A stretch of DNA of 64,000 nt from Halostella salina (GCF_003675855.1 NZ_RCIH01000007.1:1-64000); one strand, 5' to 3'. Counted from the first letter of the stretch, positions 31,947 to 40,945 are shown. Notes: generated by a model from the letters alone, not told the origin. Numbers and translations are program-made.

Positions 31947-33818
31947 CTAGATCTGGCTCTGCTGTGAGAGTTCAGCGAGCATGTCGGCGGGGTTCCACGT
32001 CTGTGCCTCGCCCTCGGGGTCGCTCAGCGGCGGTGCCTCCCACTCCGAGGGGACCTGCCACTGGTTGGTCGCCGCGTTGCTCCGGTAGATGCGGTCGAAG
32101 TGGAAGTACGGGTAGGAGTGGTTGTAGTTCGCCCAGCCGTCGAGCGCCAGCACGAAGTCGCTGTTTGCCAGGTCGGTCCCCCAGTACGTGCCGTTGTCCT
32201 TCGTGATGAGCTGGGTCTCGAAGCCGAACTCGTCGAGGTGGTCGACGAGCGTCTCGGCCCCGGCCACCCAGTCGGAGAAGCCGGCGGGACATTTCAGCGG
32301 GATCTCAAGCGGCTCGCCGTCCGGCGTCATCCAGGTGCCGTCCTCCTTGCTGTAGCCTTCCTCCTCCAGGAGCGCGGCGGCAGCGTCGTGGTCGGTCTCG
32401 TACTTGTTGAACTCGCCGGCGACGCCATCCAGCCAGATGTCCTCGACCTGACCGCTGAAGTTGCCGGTCAGACCACAGGGGATGCTAACGCCGACCTTCG
32501 AGTTGGTCCCAGCGCCGGAGTTCGTGGCGACGCTCTCGCGCTCGATGACGTGGGCGATGGCCTTCCGCACGTTGACCTTGCTGACGTGGTCGTGCCCGTG
32601 GTTGAAGAGCAGGCCCATCCCCCAGTGGCGCGGGATGAGGCCGACCTTGACGTGGTCCGGCAGCTGGTTCAGCCGGTTGCTCGGCATGAACAGCGTCGCC
32701 GAGCCGTCGGTGTCGCCGTTGATGAGCGCGCTCCAGCGGCCGTTGTTGTTGGGCTGGAACAGGTACTCCGACTCGGGGAAGTTGATGTTGCCCGCGTCGG
32801 GGTGGTCCTCGAACTTCGTCAGCAGGGTGCGGCTGGAGTCGGCGTCCTCGAACTGGAACGGGCCACAGCCGACCGGCTCGCTCACGCTGGCTGAGGAGAG
32901 GTTCCCCGTGACATCGGTGATCTCGTCGACGCTCCCGGCGCTCTCGAACTCCTCGACGTAGCTGCCGTACTCGCTCTCCTTGCCGACGAGGCGCTTGGGC
33001 TGGAGATAGGAGAGGACGATCTGGTTGTTGACCTGCTGTGCGAACTGGATCTCGACCGTCGAGTCGTCCGGCGCGGAGATCCCGTCGGCGATCGCTGACA
33101 CGTCGTCGGGGCCGAACTCGCCGTCGTCGTCGTTGCCGTTGACGTAGGTGGCGAGCGCGCCGCCGGTGTACATGTCCAGTTTCAGCTGGGTGACCACGTC
33201 GGTCGCCGTGACCGCGTCGCCGTCGTGCCAGGTGAGGCCGTCGCGAACGGTCAGCGTGAGCGACTGGTCGCCGAACTCCCAGTCGGAGATGGCGTACCCC
33301 GAGAACTCAGCGTTCGCGAGGTTGTACTTCATGAAGCGGTCGAACAGCATCCGCCGCGGCTCGGCGTAGTTGCGGCCGTTCCACGGGTTGTACTGCGAGT
33401 CCGACGGGACCGCCCACTGCGCGACGGTCAGCCGGTCGTCGTCGCCTGTTGCCTGCCACTTGCCCTCGCGGGGCAGCCACTCGGTCGGCCAGTACACCTG
33501 GATGTCCTCGGAGTCGGTCGGCGGCACGTCCCAGTCGTCGGTCGTGAGGAACGTCTGTGCCAGCTTCTCCTGGATCGGCAGCACCGGCAGCGTCTGGTTC
33601 GTGAGCCAGGCCAGCTCCTGCACGACGTTCTGAGCCTCCTGGCTCTCCACGGAGGTCTGGCTGCCGCCGATGTCCGGCGTCGTCCGTTCCGTGTTGTCGG
33701 ACGCCTCCTGGCCACCGCAGCCGGCAAGCCCCGCGATGCCGGCCGCGCCGAGCCCCTGCAGGACGCGCCGTCTGTTCGTCGAACTGTCAGTCCCGTCTCC
33801 CTTGTTCGGGGTTGACAT
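31947..33818 (-). CDS. ABC importer substrate-binding lipoprotein (SBP family 5, Tat-exported)
   Basis: A 623-residue extracellular solute-binding protein of the dipeptide/nickel family 5. The N-terminus has a Tat motif (NRRRVLQGL) and a lipobox (AGLAGCGG), so it is exported folded and probably lipid-anchored. The mature chain includes WDVPPTDSEDIQVYWPTEWL, the family stretch VRDGLTWHDGDAVTATDVVT, RKAIAHVIERESVA and a C-terminal lobe with LEEEGYSKEDGTW. Ligand cannot be told: peptides, sugars or glycosides are all possible for family 5. Start at 33818 has ATTTTTAA 26-33 nt upstream. Confidence 0.92.
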   Translation of the reverse strand: MSTPNKGDGTDSSTNRRRVLQGLGAAGIAGLAGCGGQEASDNTERTTPDIGGSQTSVESQEAQNVVQELAWLTNQTLPVLPIQEKLAQTFLTTDDWDVPPTDSEDIQVYWPTEWLPREGKWQATGDDDRLTVAQWAVPSDSQYNPWNGRNYAEPRRMLFDRFMKYNLANAEFSGYAISDWEFGDQSLTLTVRDGLTWHDGDAVTATDVVTQLKLDMYTGGALATYVNGNDDDGEFGPDDVSAIADGISAPDDSTVEIQFAQQVNNQIVLSYLQPKRLVGKESEYGSYVEEFESAGSVDEITDVTGNLSSASVSEPVGCGPFQFEDADSSRTLLTKFEDHPDAGNINFPESEYLFQPNNNGRWSALINGDTDGSATLFMPSNRLNQLPDHVKVGLIPRHWGMGLLFNHGHDHVSKVNVRKAIAHVIERESVATNSGAGTNSKVGVSIPCGLTGNFSGQVEDIWLDGVAGEFNKYETDHDAAAALLEEEGYSKEDGTWMTPDGEPLEIPLKCPAGFSDWVAGAETLVDHLDEFGFETQLITKDNGTYWGTDLANSDFVLALDGWANYNHSYPYFHFDRIYRSNAATNQWQVPSEWEAPPLSDPEGEAQTWNPADMLAELSQQSQI

Positions 33819-33843
33819 ACCCAACGGATCTTCATGACCTAAC

Positions 33844-33851
33844 TTAAAAAT
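33844..33851 (-). promoter_or_regulatory. TATA box of the ABC importer operon
   Basis: Minus-strand ATTTTTAA, 26-33 nt before the binding-protein ATG. The remaining divergent region to 34107 shows no gene. Confidence 0.6.
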
Positions 33852-34107
33852 TCTGGTTGAAATAGTACTACGAGGATTTTCTACTGCCAAAATCGATGGC
33901 TCTGAGGTTTCTATTGCGCGTACTGTATCTCCGATATTTGCGAACGTTCGACCCTGATCGACCAGAATACCTACCCGAACGTACCGGAAATATGTCTATC
34001 GTTGATCGGGTATACGTGTACCGAGCCGGGGCCCCCCACGGCGACCGCACGGTCCGCGCCGCGGCGGCGATCGAACCGCTTACCTCCGGGCCGTCATTGC
34101 TCCCGAT

Positions 34108-35034
34108 ATGGACGTGCTCGTCGCCGACGGCCTGGAGAAGCGGTACGGCGAGACCGTCGCTCTGGACGGCGTCTCGCTGTCGGTCGCGGAGGGGGAAGTG
34201 TTCGCGCTCGTCGGGCCGAACGGCGCGGGGAAGACCACCCTCGTCCGGGCGCTGACCGGGACGACGGAGCCGACCGGCGGGGAGGCGAGAGTGCTCGGCG
34301 AGCGCCCCGCGGCGGTCAACAGGTCGCGTCTGGGTGTGTTGCCCCAGTCCTTCTCCCCGCCGGCCCGCCTCTCGGCCCGGGAACTGGTCGCGTACTACGC
34401 CGGCCTATACGACGACGCCCGCGACCCCGACGACGTGCTCGCGACGGTCGGCGTCGCTGACTCGGCGGACGTGCGCTACGAGAACCTCTCGGGCGGCCAG
34501 CAGCGGCGGACCTGCCTCGGCATCGCGCTCGTCAACGACCCCGACGCCCTCTTTCTCGACGAGCCGACGACCGGGATCGACCCGGCCGGCCGGCGGACGG
34601 TCCAGTCGCGGATCGCCGACCTCGCGGCGGGCGGCGCGACCGTCTTCCTCACGACGCACGACATGGCGGAGGCCGAGCGCGTCGCGGACCGCGTCGGCTT
34701 CCTCGCGGACGGCGACCTCGTCGCGGTCGGCACGCCCGACGACCTCGTGGCCGAACACGGCGGCGAGCGCCGGCTGGTCGTGCGGACCGACGCCGACCCG
34801 GACGCGGTGGACCTCGACGCACCGACGACGGCACGCGACGGCGAACTGGTCGTCCACGGCGTCGAAGCGGAGGCGATCGGCGGCGTCGTCGACGCGCTTT
34901 CGGCCGCCGGCGTGGACTACGGCGAACTGACGTGGACCCAGCCGGACCTGGAAGACGTGTACCTCGAACTGACCGGCGACCGCGAGGCCGTGCGCCCGCC
35001 GGCTAGCCCCGTCGCGGGAGGTGATGCTCGATGA
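34108..35034 (+). CDS. ABC-2 type exporter, ATP-binding subunit
   Basis: A 308-residue NatA/CcmA-like ATPase: Walker A VGPNGAGKTTLVRAL, signature NLSGGQQRRTCLGIAL, Walker B DALFLDEPTTGIDP, H-loop LTTHDMAEAE. The C-terminal 70 residues form the regulatory tail typical of ABC-2 ATPases. The permease ATG overlaps its stop (ATGA), so the pair is an ABC-2 exporter. The cargo (drug, polysaccharide, lipid or ion) is not indicated by neighbours. Confidence 0.9.
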   Translation: MDVLVADGLEKRYGETVALDGVSLSVAEGEVFALVGPNGAGKTTLVRALTGTTEPTGGEARVLGERPAAVNRSRLGVLPQSFSPPARLSARELVAYYAGLYDDARDPDDVLATVGVADSADVRYENLSGGQQRRTCLGIALVNDPDALFLDEPTTGIDPAGRRTVQSRIADLAAGGATVFLTTHDMAEAERVADRVGFLADGDLVAVGTPDDLVAEHGGERRLVVRTDADPDAVDLDAPTTARDGELVVHGVEAEAIGGVVDALSAAGVDYGELTWTQPDLEDVYLELTGDREAVRPPASPVAGGDAR

Positions 35035-35777
35035 GCCGGGTCGCCCGTGTGCGAGCCGAGGCGGGTGCCGCGTGGCGGTCGTTCGTCCGGCGGCGGACGG
35101 CGGTGTTTTTCACCTTCTTCTTCCCGGTGATCCTGATCCTGATCTTCGGCGCGCTGGTGCGGACCGACCCGACCGGGACTGGGCTGTTCACCGAGCCGCC
35201 GGGCTACTACGTGCCGGGCTACCTCGCGGTCGTCGTCCTGTTCACGCCGCTGTCGCGGGTCGGCAGCACGGTCGCCCGGCACCGCGAGGGGAACCGGTTC
35301 GAGAAGCTCGCCACGACGCCGCTGACGCGGGCGGAGTGGCTGGCGGCCCACACGGCCGTCAACGTCGCGATCATCGGCGCGGCGAGCCTGCTCCTGCTCG
35401 GGATCATCGTCGCCGTCACCGACGCGGCGGTCACGCCGTCGCCGTGGCTCGTCCCGCTGGTCGCGCTCGGCGTGACGCTGTTCTGCGGGATCGGCGCGGC
35501 GCTCGGCCGGGTCGCCGACTCGCAGGACGGCGTGATCGCCGCGAGCAACACCATCGCCCTGCCGATGCTGTTCCTCGCGGAGACGTTCGTCACCGACGAC
35601 CTGCTGCCCGAATTCGTCCTGCCGCTGGTCGACCTCCTGCCGCTGACGTACTTCTCACGAGGCGTCCGGGCCGTGACGTACGCCGGAACCTCGCCGGTCG
35701 TGGACGTGGCGGTGCTTGCGGCGCTCGCCGTCGTCGCCTTCGCCGTCGGCGCGGCCGCGATCCCCCGAACCGACTGA
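35031..35777 (+). CDS. ABC-2 type exporter, permease subunit
   Basis: A 248-residue membrane protein with six helices in the ABC-2 pattern: FFTFFFPVILILIFGALVRT, YYVPGYLAVVVLF, EGNRFEKLATTPLTRAEWLA (the ABC-2 signature loop), ALGRVADSQDGVIAASNTIA, and DLLPLTYFSRGVRAVTYAGT near the C-terminus. Overlaps its ATPase gene by 4 nt. Confidence 0.88.
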   Translation: MSRVARVRAEAGAAWRSFVRRRTAVFFTFFFPVILILIFGALVRTDPTGTGLFTEPPGYYVPGYLAVVVLFTPLSRVGSTVARHREGNRFEKLATTPLTRAEWLAAHTAVNVAIIGAASLLLLGIIVAVTDAAVTPSPWLVPLVALGVTLFCGIGAALGRVADSQDGVIAASNTIALPMLFLAETFVTDDLLPEFVLPLVDLLPLTYFSRGVRAVTYAGTSPVVDVAVLAALAVVAFAVGAAAIPRTD

Positions 35778-35792
35778 CCGACCTGGGCCGGG

Positions 35793-36143
35793 TTACTGGG
35801 ACCGGCCTGTCAGCCCGACGACGTTCCGGTCGCGGTCGAACCGGACGACCCCGATAGCCGCGAGCTTCGGGACGTGAACGTGGTACAGTTCGACCTCGAC
35901 CCGGCGGACGTGGTCGGGTACGCTCGCGTCGCTCTCCGCGTCGCGCTCGGCGACTTCGGCCGCGAGGTCGGCGAGCGCCAGCGACCCGTCACACGAATCG
36001 AGCGCGTCGATCGCGAACCGGCGGTACCGGTGCGAGAGCGCGTCGAACAGCGCGTCGCGGTCCTCGGTGGCCGAGCCGTCTTCGGACCGCTGCAGGTCGC
36101 GTACGACTGCCGTCGTGTGCCTGGGGTCTCCAGCTTCTTGCAT
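35793..36143 (-). CDS. Small winged-helix domain protein (DUF7344-like)
   Basis: A 116-residue protein: DALFDALSHRYRRFAIDALD, LALADLAAEVAERDAE, then VRRVEVELYHVHVPKLAAIG and VVRFDRDRNVVGL. The 'LSHRYRR..I..L' opening and 'LYHVHVPKLA..GV...D' are characteristic of a haloarchaeal winged-helix family of presumed regulators. Start at ATG 36143. It is convergent with the ABC-2 exporter, and divergent from methylmalonyl-CoA mutase small subunit; target unknown. Confidence 0.72.
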   Translation of the reverse strand: MQEAGDPRHTTAVVRDLQRSEDGSATEDRDALFDALSHRYRRFAIDALDSCDGSLALADLAAEVAERDAESDASVPDHVRRVEVELYHVHVPKLAAIGVVRFDRDRNVVGLTGRSQ

Positions 36144-36381
36144 GAGAACTATTCCTCCGTGGTTCGTGACACCTGATAGTTCGACGTTCGTTTCGCCTTC
36201 GCGTCGAAAGACAGTTCGATCGATATTAACGTTAGTTGTTAACACGGTTCGAAAACCAGTGAATACCACCGGTTCTAGCGGTGAAACTAACCTGCCGACC
36301 GGTCCGACAGGGGACGAACGGCAGCGCCGTCCCTCAGGAACTTCCGTTAGAGTCAAACTATCGGCCGTCGAACCATGAGGC

Positions 36382-36792
36382 ATGAGCCAGACCCAGCGGT
36401 CCATCCGATGTCTCGTCGCCAAGGTCGGGCTGGACGGACACGACCGCGGCGCACACGTCATCGCACGGGCGTTCAGGGACGCCGGCTTCGAGGTGATCTA
36501 CTCGGGACTGCACAAGGCTCCTGACGAGATCGTACAGGCCGCCGTGCAGGAAGACGTCGACGTGCTCGGCATCTCGATCCTGTCGGGCGCACACAACACG
36601 CTGGTCCCGAAGGTGATAGACGGGCTGAAGGAGTACGACGCGTTCGAGGACACGCTGGTGCTCGTCGGCGGCGTGATCCCCGACGAGGACGAGGACCACC
36701 TGAAGGAGCTCGGGGTCGCCGAGGTGTTCGGCCCCGGCACCAAGATGGAGGAGACCATCGAGTTCGTCCGCGAGAACGCCCGCGAGCGATGA
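36382..36792 (+). CDS. mcmA2: Methylmalonyl-CoA mutase, small (B12-binding) subunit
   Basis: A 136-residue cobalamin-binding domain: RCLVAKVGLDGHDRGAHVIA carries the D18-x-H20-x2-G23 motif in which His20 is the lower axial cobalt ligand; GISILSGAHNTLVPK and VLVGGVIPDEDEDHLKELGV, and FGPGTKMEETIEFV complete the fold. The catalytic large subunit is encoded alone at 45388-47088, so the mutase is heteromeric with its genes about 9 kb apart. Overlaps meaB by 4 nt. Converts (R)-methylmalonyl-CoA to succinyl-CoA. Confidence 0.94.
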   Translation: MSQTQRSIRCLVAKVGLDGHDRGAHVIARAFRDAGFEVIYSGLHKAPDEIVQAAVQEDVDVLGISILSGAHNTLVPKVIDGLKEYDAFEDTLVLVGGVIPDEDEDHLKELGVAEVFGPGTKMEETIEFVRENARER

Positions 36793-37868
36793 GCGCGGAC
36801 GTTGCGTCGCTCGTCGACGGGCTACTGGCGGGCAAACAGCGCGCGCTCGCCCGGACGATCACGACCATCGAGAACCGCGAGCCGGGGTACCGCGAACTCG
36901 TCTCCGCGCTGTACGAGCACACCGGCGACGCCGAGGTGATCGGCGTCACCGGCAGCCCCGGCGCGGGCAAGTCGACGCTGGTCGACAAACTGACCGAGAC
37001 CTACCGGGAGCGTGGCGACACCGTCGGCGTCATCGCGGTCGACCCGTCGTCGCCGTACACCGGCGGGGCCGTGCTGGGCGACCGCATCCGCATGGCCTCG
37101 AACGTCGGCGACATGGACGTGTTCTTCCGGTCGATGAGCGCCCGGGGAAACCTCGGGGGCATCTCCACCGCCACCGCGGACGCGGTGAAGGCGCTCGACG
37201 CGTTCGGCAAGGACCGGATCATCGTCGAGACGGTCGGGGCCGGACAGAACGAGATCGACATCGTCCGCACCGCCGACACCGTCGCCGTGCTCGTCCCGCC
37301 GGGCAGCGGCGACGAGGTCCAGACGCTGAAGGCCGGCATCCTGGAGATCGGCGACGTGTTCGTCGTCAACAAGGCAGACATGGACGGCGCGGACCGCACC
37401 GTACAGGAGCTGAAGGAGATGATCCAGCTCGCCGGCGACGCCGGCCCGGCCGCGGTCGGCCACCACGGTCCCGACGAGCACGCCCTCGGCGACGGCGGTG
37501 GCGGGGCGGCCGAAGCGAAGGCAGCCGACCAGGGGGAGGCTGACGACTGGACGCCCACCGTCGTCGAAACGGTCGCCACGAGCGGCGAGGGGGTCGACGA
37601 GCTGATCGACGCGCTCGCGGCCCACCGCAGCCACATGGTCGAGAGCGGCCGGCTGGACGAGAAAGCCCGCAGCCGAATCGCCGAGGAGATCCGGCTGCTC
37701 CTCCGGGAGGACGCGAGCCGGCTTGTCGAGCGCGAACTCGACCGACGCGGCGGGGTCGAGTCGCTCGTCGCGGCCGTCCGCGCGGGCGAGACGGACCCGT
37801 ACGCCATCGCCGACGACGTGATCGAGCCGTTCGAGGCGTATCTGGACGACCGCGACGGGTCGGCTTAA
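36789..37868 (+). CDS. meaB: MeaB/ArgK-type GTPase chaperone of methylmalonyl-CoA mutase
   Basis: G3E-type GTPase that loads and protects the mutase. The 359 residues have the P-loop VTGSPGAGKSTLVDKL (Lys61, Ser62), the switch region IAVDPSSPYTGGAVLGDRIR, the conserved SMSARGNLGGIS, VETVGAGQNEIDIV, and the NKAD guanine motif. An insertion of about 45 residues near 213-255, Gly/Ala/Asp-rich, falls between NKAD and the last G-domain strand (TPTVVETVATSGEGVDELID). ATG overlaps mcmA2 stop (ATGA), a direct sign of joint function. Confidence 0.94.
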   Translation: MSADVASLVDGLLAGKQRALARTITTIENREPGYRELVSALYEHTGDAEVIGVTGSPGAGKSTLVDKLTETYRERGDTVGVIAVDPSSPYTGGAVLGDRIRMASNVGDMDVFFRSMSARGNLGGISTATADAVKALDAFGKDRIIVETVGAGQNEIDIVRTADTVAVLVPPGSGDEVQTLKAGILEIGDVFVVNKADMDGADRTVQELKEMIQLAGDAGPAAVGHHGPDEHALGDGGGGAAEAKAADQGEADDWTPTVVETVATSGEGVDELIDALAAHRSHMVESGRLDEKARSRIAEEIRLLLREDASRLVERELDRRGGVESLVAAVRAGETDPYAIADDVIEPFEAYLDDRDGSA

Positions 37869-37893
37869 GTTACTGGCCGCCGTAGTCCGGCGT

Positions 37894-38832
37894 ATGAAAC
37901 TTCGGAAGGCCGCGGCCGCCGCGGTGGGCGGCCTCGGCGCGACGGCGCTGGCGAACAGGGCGCTCGCGCGGCGTGCCGAGCCGCTCGACCCGCCGCTCCC
38001 CGGCGACGAGGGAACCTACCGCTGGCGGGGGCTAGACGTCGCCTACACGGAGGCGGGCGACCCCGAGGACCCCGACCTGCTGCTCCTCCACGGCGTCAAC
38101 GCCGCCGGCACGAGCATGGAGTTCGCGCCGGTGTTCGAACGGCTCGCGGAGTCGTACCACGTCATCGCGCCGGATCTGCCCGGCTTCGGGCGGTCGGACC
38201 GGCCGCCGCTGCTGTACTCGGCGTCGCTGTACGAGTCGTTCGTGACCGATTTCGCGCGGGACCTGACCGACGACGCGGTCTGCGTCGCCTCGTCGCTGAC
38301 GGGGTCGTACGCCGTCGCGGCCGCCGAGACGGTCGGCTTCGAGCGGCTCGTGCTGATCTGCCCGTCCGACTCGTCGATGCCCGGCCGCCGGGTGTGGCTG
38401 CGGACCCTCCTGCGGTCGCCGCTGGTCGGCACCGCGCTGTTCAACCTGATCGCCAGCCGGCCCTCCATCCAGTACTTCAGCGCCGACCACGGCTACTACG
38501 ACACCGACAACCGGGACCCCGAGAAGGCCGACTACCAGTGGCAGAGCGCCCACCAGCCCGGTGCGCGGTACGCCCCGGCCTCCTTCATCAGCGGCTTCCT
38601 CGACCCCGACCTGGACCTCGACGAAGCGATCGCCGACCTCGACGTTCCGGTCACGCTCGTCTGGGGCCGCGAGAGCGACATCACGCCGCTGTCCGACGGC
38701 CGCGCCCTCGCCGACGAGGCGGACGCGCGGCTGGTCGTCGTCGACTACGCCCGCCTGCTCCCCCACGCCGAACACCCCGACGAGTTCGTCGACGCCGTCG
38801 CGCCCGACCTACCGCGGGTCGAGGGCGAGTAG
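37894..38832 (+). CDS. Alpha/beta hydrolase
   Basis: A 312-residue alpha/beta hydrolase: oxyanion HG motif LLLLHGVNAAGTSMEFAPVF, VIAPDLPGFGRSDRP, a nucleophile elbow CVASSLTGSYAVAA, the Asp in VWGRESDITPLSDG and the His in LLPHAEHPDEFVDA. The elbow lacks both glycines of G-x-S-x-G (A132, S134, T136), which is unusual but tolerated in some families. An N-terminal hydrophobic stretch (AAAAAVGGLGATALANRA) may be a membrane anchor or signal. It ends overlapping the convergent DUF35 gene by 24 nt. Substrate unknown. Confidence 0.82.
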   Translation: MKLRKAAAAAVGGLGATALANRALARRAEPLDPPLPGDEGTYRWRGLDVAYTEAGDPEDPDLLLLHGVNAAGTSMEFAPVFERLAESYHVIAPDLPGFGRSDRPPLLYSASLYESFVTDFARDLTDDAVCVASSLTGSYAVAAAETVGFERLVLICPSDSSMPGRRVWLRTLLRSPLVGTALFNLIASRPSIQYFSADHGYYDTDNRDPEKADYQWQSAHQPGARYAPASFISGFLDPDLDLDEAIADLDVPVTLVWGRESDITPLSDGRALADEADARLVVVDYARLLPHAEHPDEFVDAVAPDLPRVEGE

Positions 38833-39204
38833 CCGCCGCCCCGTCGTCTCCGACGCCCCGACCGCGAGTTCGACGGCCAGCCCCCGCTCCACGTCGTCGG
38901 GGGCGACGCCGCGGAGCAGGCCGGTCACCCGGACCGGCCCGAAGCGCGTGATCGCAGTGACGTACGGGGCGTCGTCGGCGAACGACGGTGCCGCGACGTG
39001 GGCGACGGTGTACGTCTCCACCTCGCCGGCCCCGGGCAGCGACTCCTCCGAGAGGTCGGCGCTCCCGCAGTCGGGACACACCGTCCGCGGCGGGAGCCAG
39101 CCGTGGCCCTCCGGGCACGCCAGGTAGTAGGGCTCCCCGGTCTCGACCGCGTCGAGGAAGTCGTCGTAGCCCGCGTCCCGCGCGCCGGTCGGATTGTCGG
39201 TCAT
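38809..39204 (-). CDS. DUF35/OB-fold zinc-ribbon protein, thiolase partner
   Basis: A 131-residue two-part protein: an N-terminal zinc-ribbon-like segment YLACPEGHGWLPPRTVCPDC and a C-terminal OB-fold (EVETYTVAHVAAPSFADDAP, YVTAITRFGPVRVTGLLRGV). Such proteins form complexes with thiolases in archaea and channel acyl-CoA intermediates. Its ATG overlaps the thiolase stop (ATGA), so the pair is co-translated. The first metal half is C-x3-H instead of the usual C-x2-C. Confidence 0.9.
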   Translation of the reverse strand: MTDNPTGARDAGYDDFLDAVETGEPYYLACPEGHGWLPPRTVCPDCGSADLSEESLPGAGEVETYTVAHVAAPSFADDAPYVTAITRFGPVRVTGLLRGVAPDDVERGLAVELAVGASETTGRRLLALDPR

Positions 39205-40367
39205 GCTGCGACCTCCAAAATGTGGACGATACAGCTCGCGACCGTCCCGCCGGCGTTGTGCGCGACGCCGACCTCGGCGTCCGCGACGGCGTCGCTGTTG
39301 ACGTGGTCGCCGCGGAGCAGCTGGGTCGCCTCGGCGACCTGCGAGACGCCCGTCGCGCCGACGGGGTGGCCCTTCGCCTTCAGCCCGCCGGAGAGGTTGA
39401 CCGGCAGGTCGCCGTCGCGGGTCGTCTCGCCGCGCCGGGCCGCACCGATCGCCTCGCCCACCTCGTAGAGGTCGAGCGACTCCAGGGCCAGCGCCTCGGC
39501 GATGGTGAAGCAGTCGTGGACCTCCGCGAAGTCGACGTCGTCCGGCCCGACGCCGGCGTCGTCGTACGCCGCCGCGGCCGCCTCGTCGGCGGCGGGCGTC
39601 CGTGCGAGATGTTCGCGGTCCTGCAGCGCCATCCCGTCGCCGCCCTGTCCCGAGCCGGTGACTGCGACCGGCGCGTCCACGCCGTGCTCGGCGGCGTACT
39701 CCTCGCTGACCAGCACCAGCGCGCTCGCGCCGTCGCTGATCGGGCAGGAGTCGTACAGGCCGAGCGGCTCGGCGACCGGCGGCGCGTCGAGCACGTCGTC
39801 GACCGTGATCGACCGCTGGTACTGCGCGAGCTCGTTGTCGAGCGCGTGCTCGTGGTTCTTCACCGCGATAGCGGCCAGGTCCTCGCGGTCGCCGCCGTAC
39901 GCCGCGAAGTACGCCTGCGCCATCAGCGCGTACGCCCCCGGGAACGTCATCCCGGCCCGGACCTCCCACAGCTCGTCGGCGGCGATGGCCAGCGCCTCCG
40001 TCGCGCCGGCCGTCCCGAGGTTGGTCATCCGCTCGGCCCCGCCGACGAGGACCACGTCCTCCTCGCCGTGTCGCACGTCCCGGACCGCCGAGCGGAGCGC
40101 AGCAGCGGAGGACGCGCAGGCGCTCTCGTACCGGGTCGCCGGGGCGCGGACGCCCGCGGTCTCCGCCATCAGCGGTCCCTGGTGGCCCTGCCGCTCGGAG
40201 AGTTCGCCCATGAAGTTGCCGTACCGGAGCGACTCGACGTCGTCGCGGGGGACGCCCGCGTCCCCGAACGCCCTGTCGGCCGCAGTCCCGAACAGCTCCC
40301 GGCCCGTTCGCTCCGGCGACTCCCCGAACTCGGTCAGCCCGACGCCGGCCACGCGTACGCCTGTCAT
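39201..40367 (-). CDS. Thiolase family protein (SCP2/acetyl-CoA C-acetyltransferase type)
   Basis: A 388-residue thiolase. The nucleophilic Cys84 is in RYESACASSAAALRSAV; CPISDGASALVLVSEEYA, the His of AEVHDCFTIAEALA and the C-terminal GGLKAKGHPVGATGVSQ with AHNAGGTVASC complete the family set. It forms an overlapping pair with a DUF35 gene; such pairs in archaea act in acetoacetyl-CoA formation for the mevalonate route or in acyl-CoA thiolysis. The window cannot distinguish these. Confidence 0.92.
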   Translation of the reverse strand: MTGVRVAGVGLTEFGESPERTGRELFGTAADRAFGDAGVPRDDVESLRYGNFMGELSERQGHQGPLMAETAGVRAPATRYESACASSAAALRSAVRDVRHGEEDVVLVGGAERMTNLGTAGATEALAIAADELWEVRAGMTFPGAYALMAQAYFAAYGGDREDLAAIAVKNHEHALDNELAQYQRSITVDDVLDAPPVAEPLGLYDSCPISDGASALVLVSEEYAAEHGVDAPVAVTGSGQGGDGMALQDREHLARTPAADEAAAAAYDDAGVGPDDVDFAEVHDCFTIAEALALESLDLYEVGEAIGAARRGETTRDGDLPVNLSGGLKAKGHPVGATGVSQVAEATQLLRGDHVNSDAVADAEVGVAHNAGGTVASCIVHILEVAA

Positions 40368-40455
40368 ACCACGAGGTAGGCGACCGACGGGCTAAAGGGA
40401 TCGGGCCGCGGGCGGTTCCGTTGGGTTTCTATACGGTCCGTCCCTAGGCGAGGAC

Positions 40456-40872
40456 ATGGACGAGGAGCCGGGTCTCAGCGACCAGTATCGGATGTCCAGC
40501 CCGTGGCCGGTGCTCATCGCCTTCGGCCTCGCCATCGCGGAGGTCGGGATCGTCTGGCCGCTGGTTCCGCTCGCGGTCGGCGGCCTGCTCATGTTCGTCG
40601 GGAGCGTCGTCGGCATCCTCCGGGAGGCGGGCTACGTCGAGAGCCCGTGGCCGCTCCTGTCCGGGTTCGCGGTCGCGCTCGTCGCCATCGGCGTCGGGCT
40701 GTTCCTGTACAGCGGCGGCGCGATCGCCGTCAACAGCGTGACGGAGAGCATGCGCACGCCGGGGAGCATCGGCCTGCGCGGCCTCGCGATCGCCGTGGCC
40801 GGCGTGCTGGCGCTCGCCGGTGCCGTCCTCGGCAAGTACTGGACGACGGCGAACGCCGAACCGCGGGTGTAA
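40456..40872 (+). CDS. Small membrane protein upstream of coxA, unknown function
   Basis: A 138-residue protein with four membrane helices (PWPVLIAFGLAIAEVGIVWP, LAVGGLLMFVGSVVGILREA, LLSGFAVALVAIGVGLFLYS, LRGLAIAVAGVLALAGAVLG). The N-terminus is acidic. It starts 89 bp from the divergent thiolase and is followed by another small membrane gene and coxA. The repeated position of such proteins next to coxA in haloarchaea suggests an accessory role; this is inference. Confidence 0.7.
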   Translation: MDEEPGLSDQYRMSSPWPVLIAFGLAIAEVGIVWPLVPLAVGGLLMFVGSVVGILREAGYVESPWPLLSGFAVALVAIGVGLFLYSGGAIAVNSVTESMRTPGSIGLRGLAIAVAGVLALAGAVLGKYWTTANAEPRV

Positions 40873-40945
40873 CGCCGACCGACCCGCCCCGGACCGGGGG
40901 CGAACCGACAACCTATTTCCGTCCGGCCACGAACTAGCCGCCAAC

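Noticed and set aside
36225-36260. A possible tRNA T-arm (GGTTCGAAAACC) between the winged-helix and mutase genes
   Set aside because: No acceptor, D or anticodon stem can be built around it; it is part of an AT-rich promoter region.
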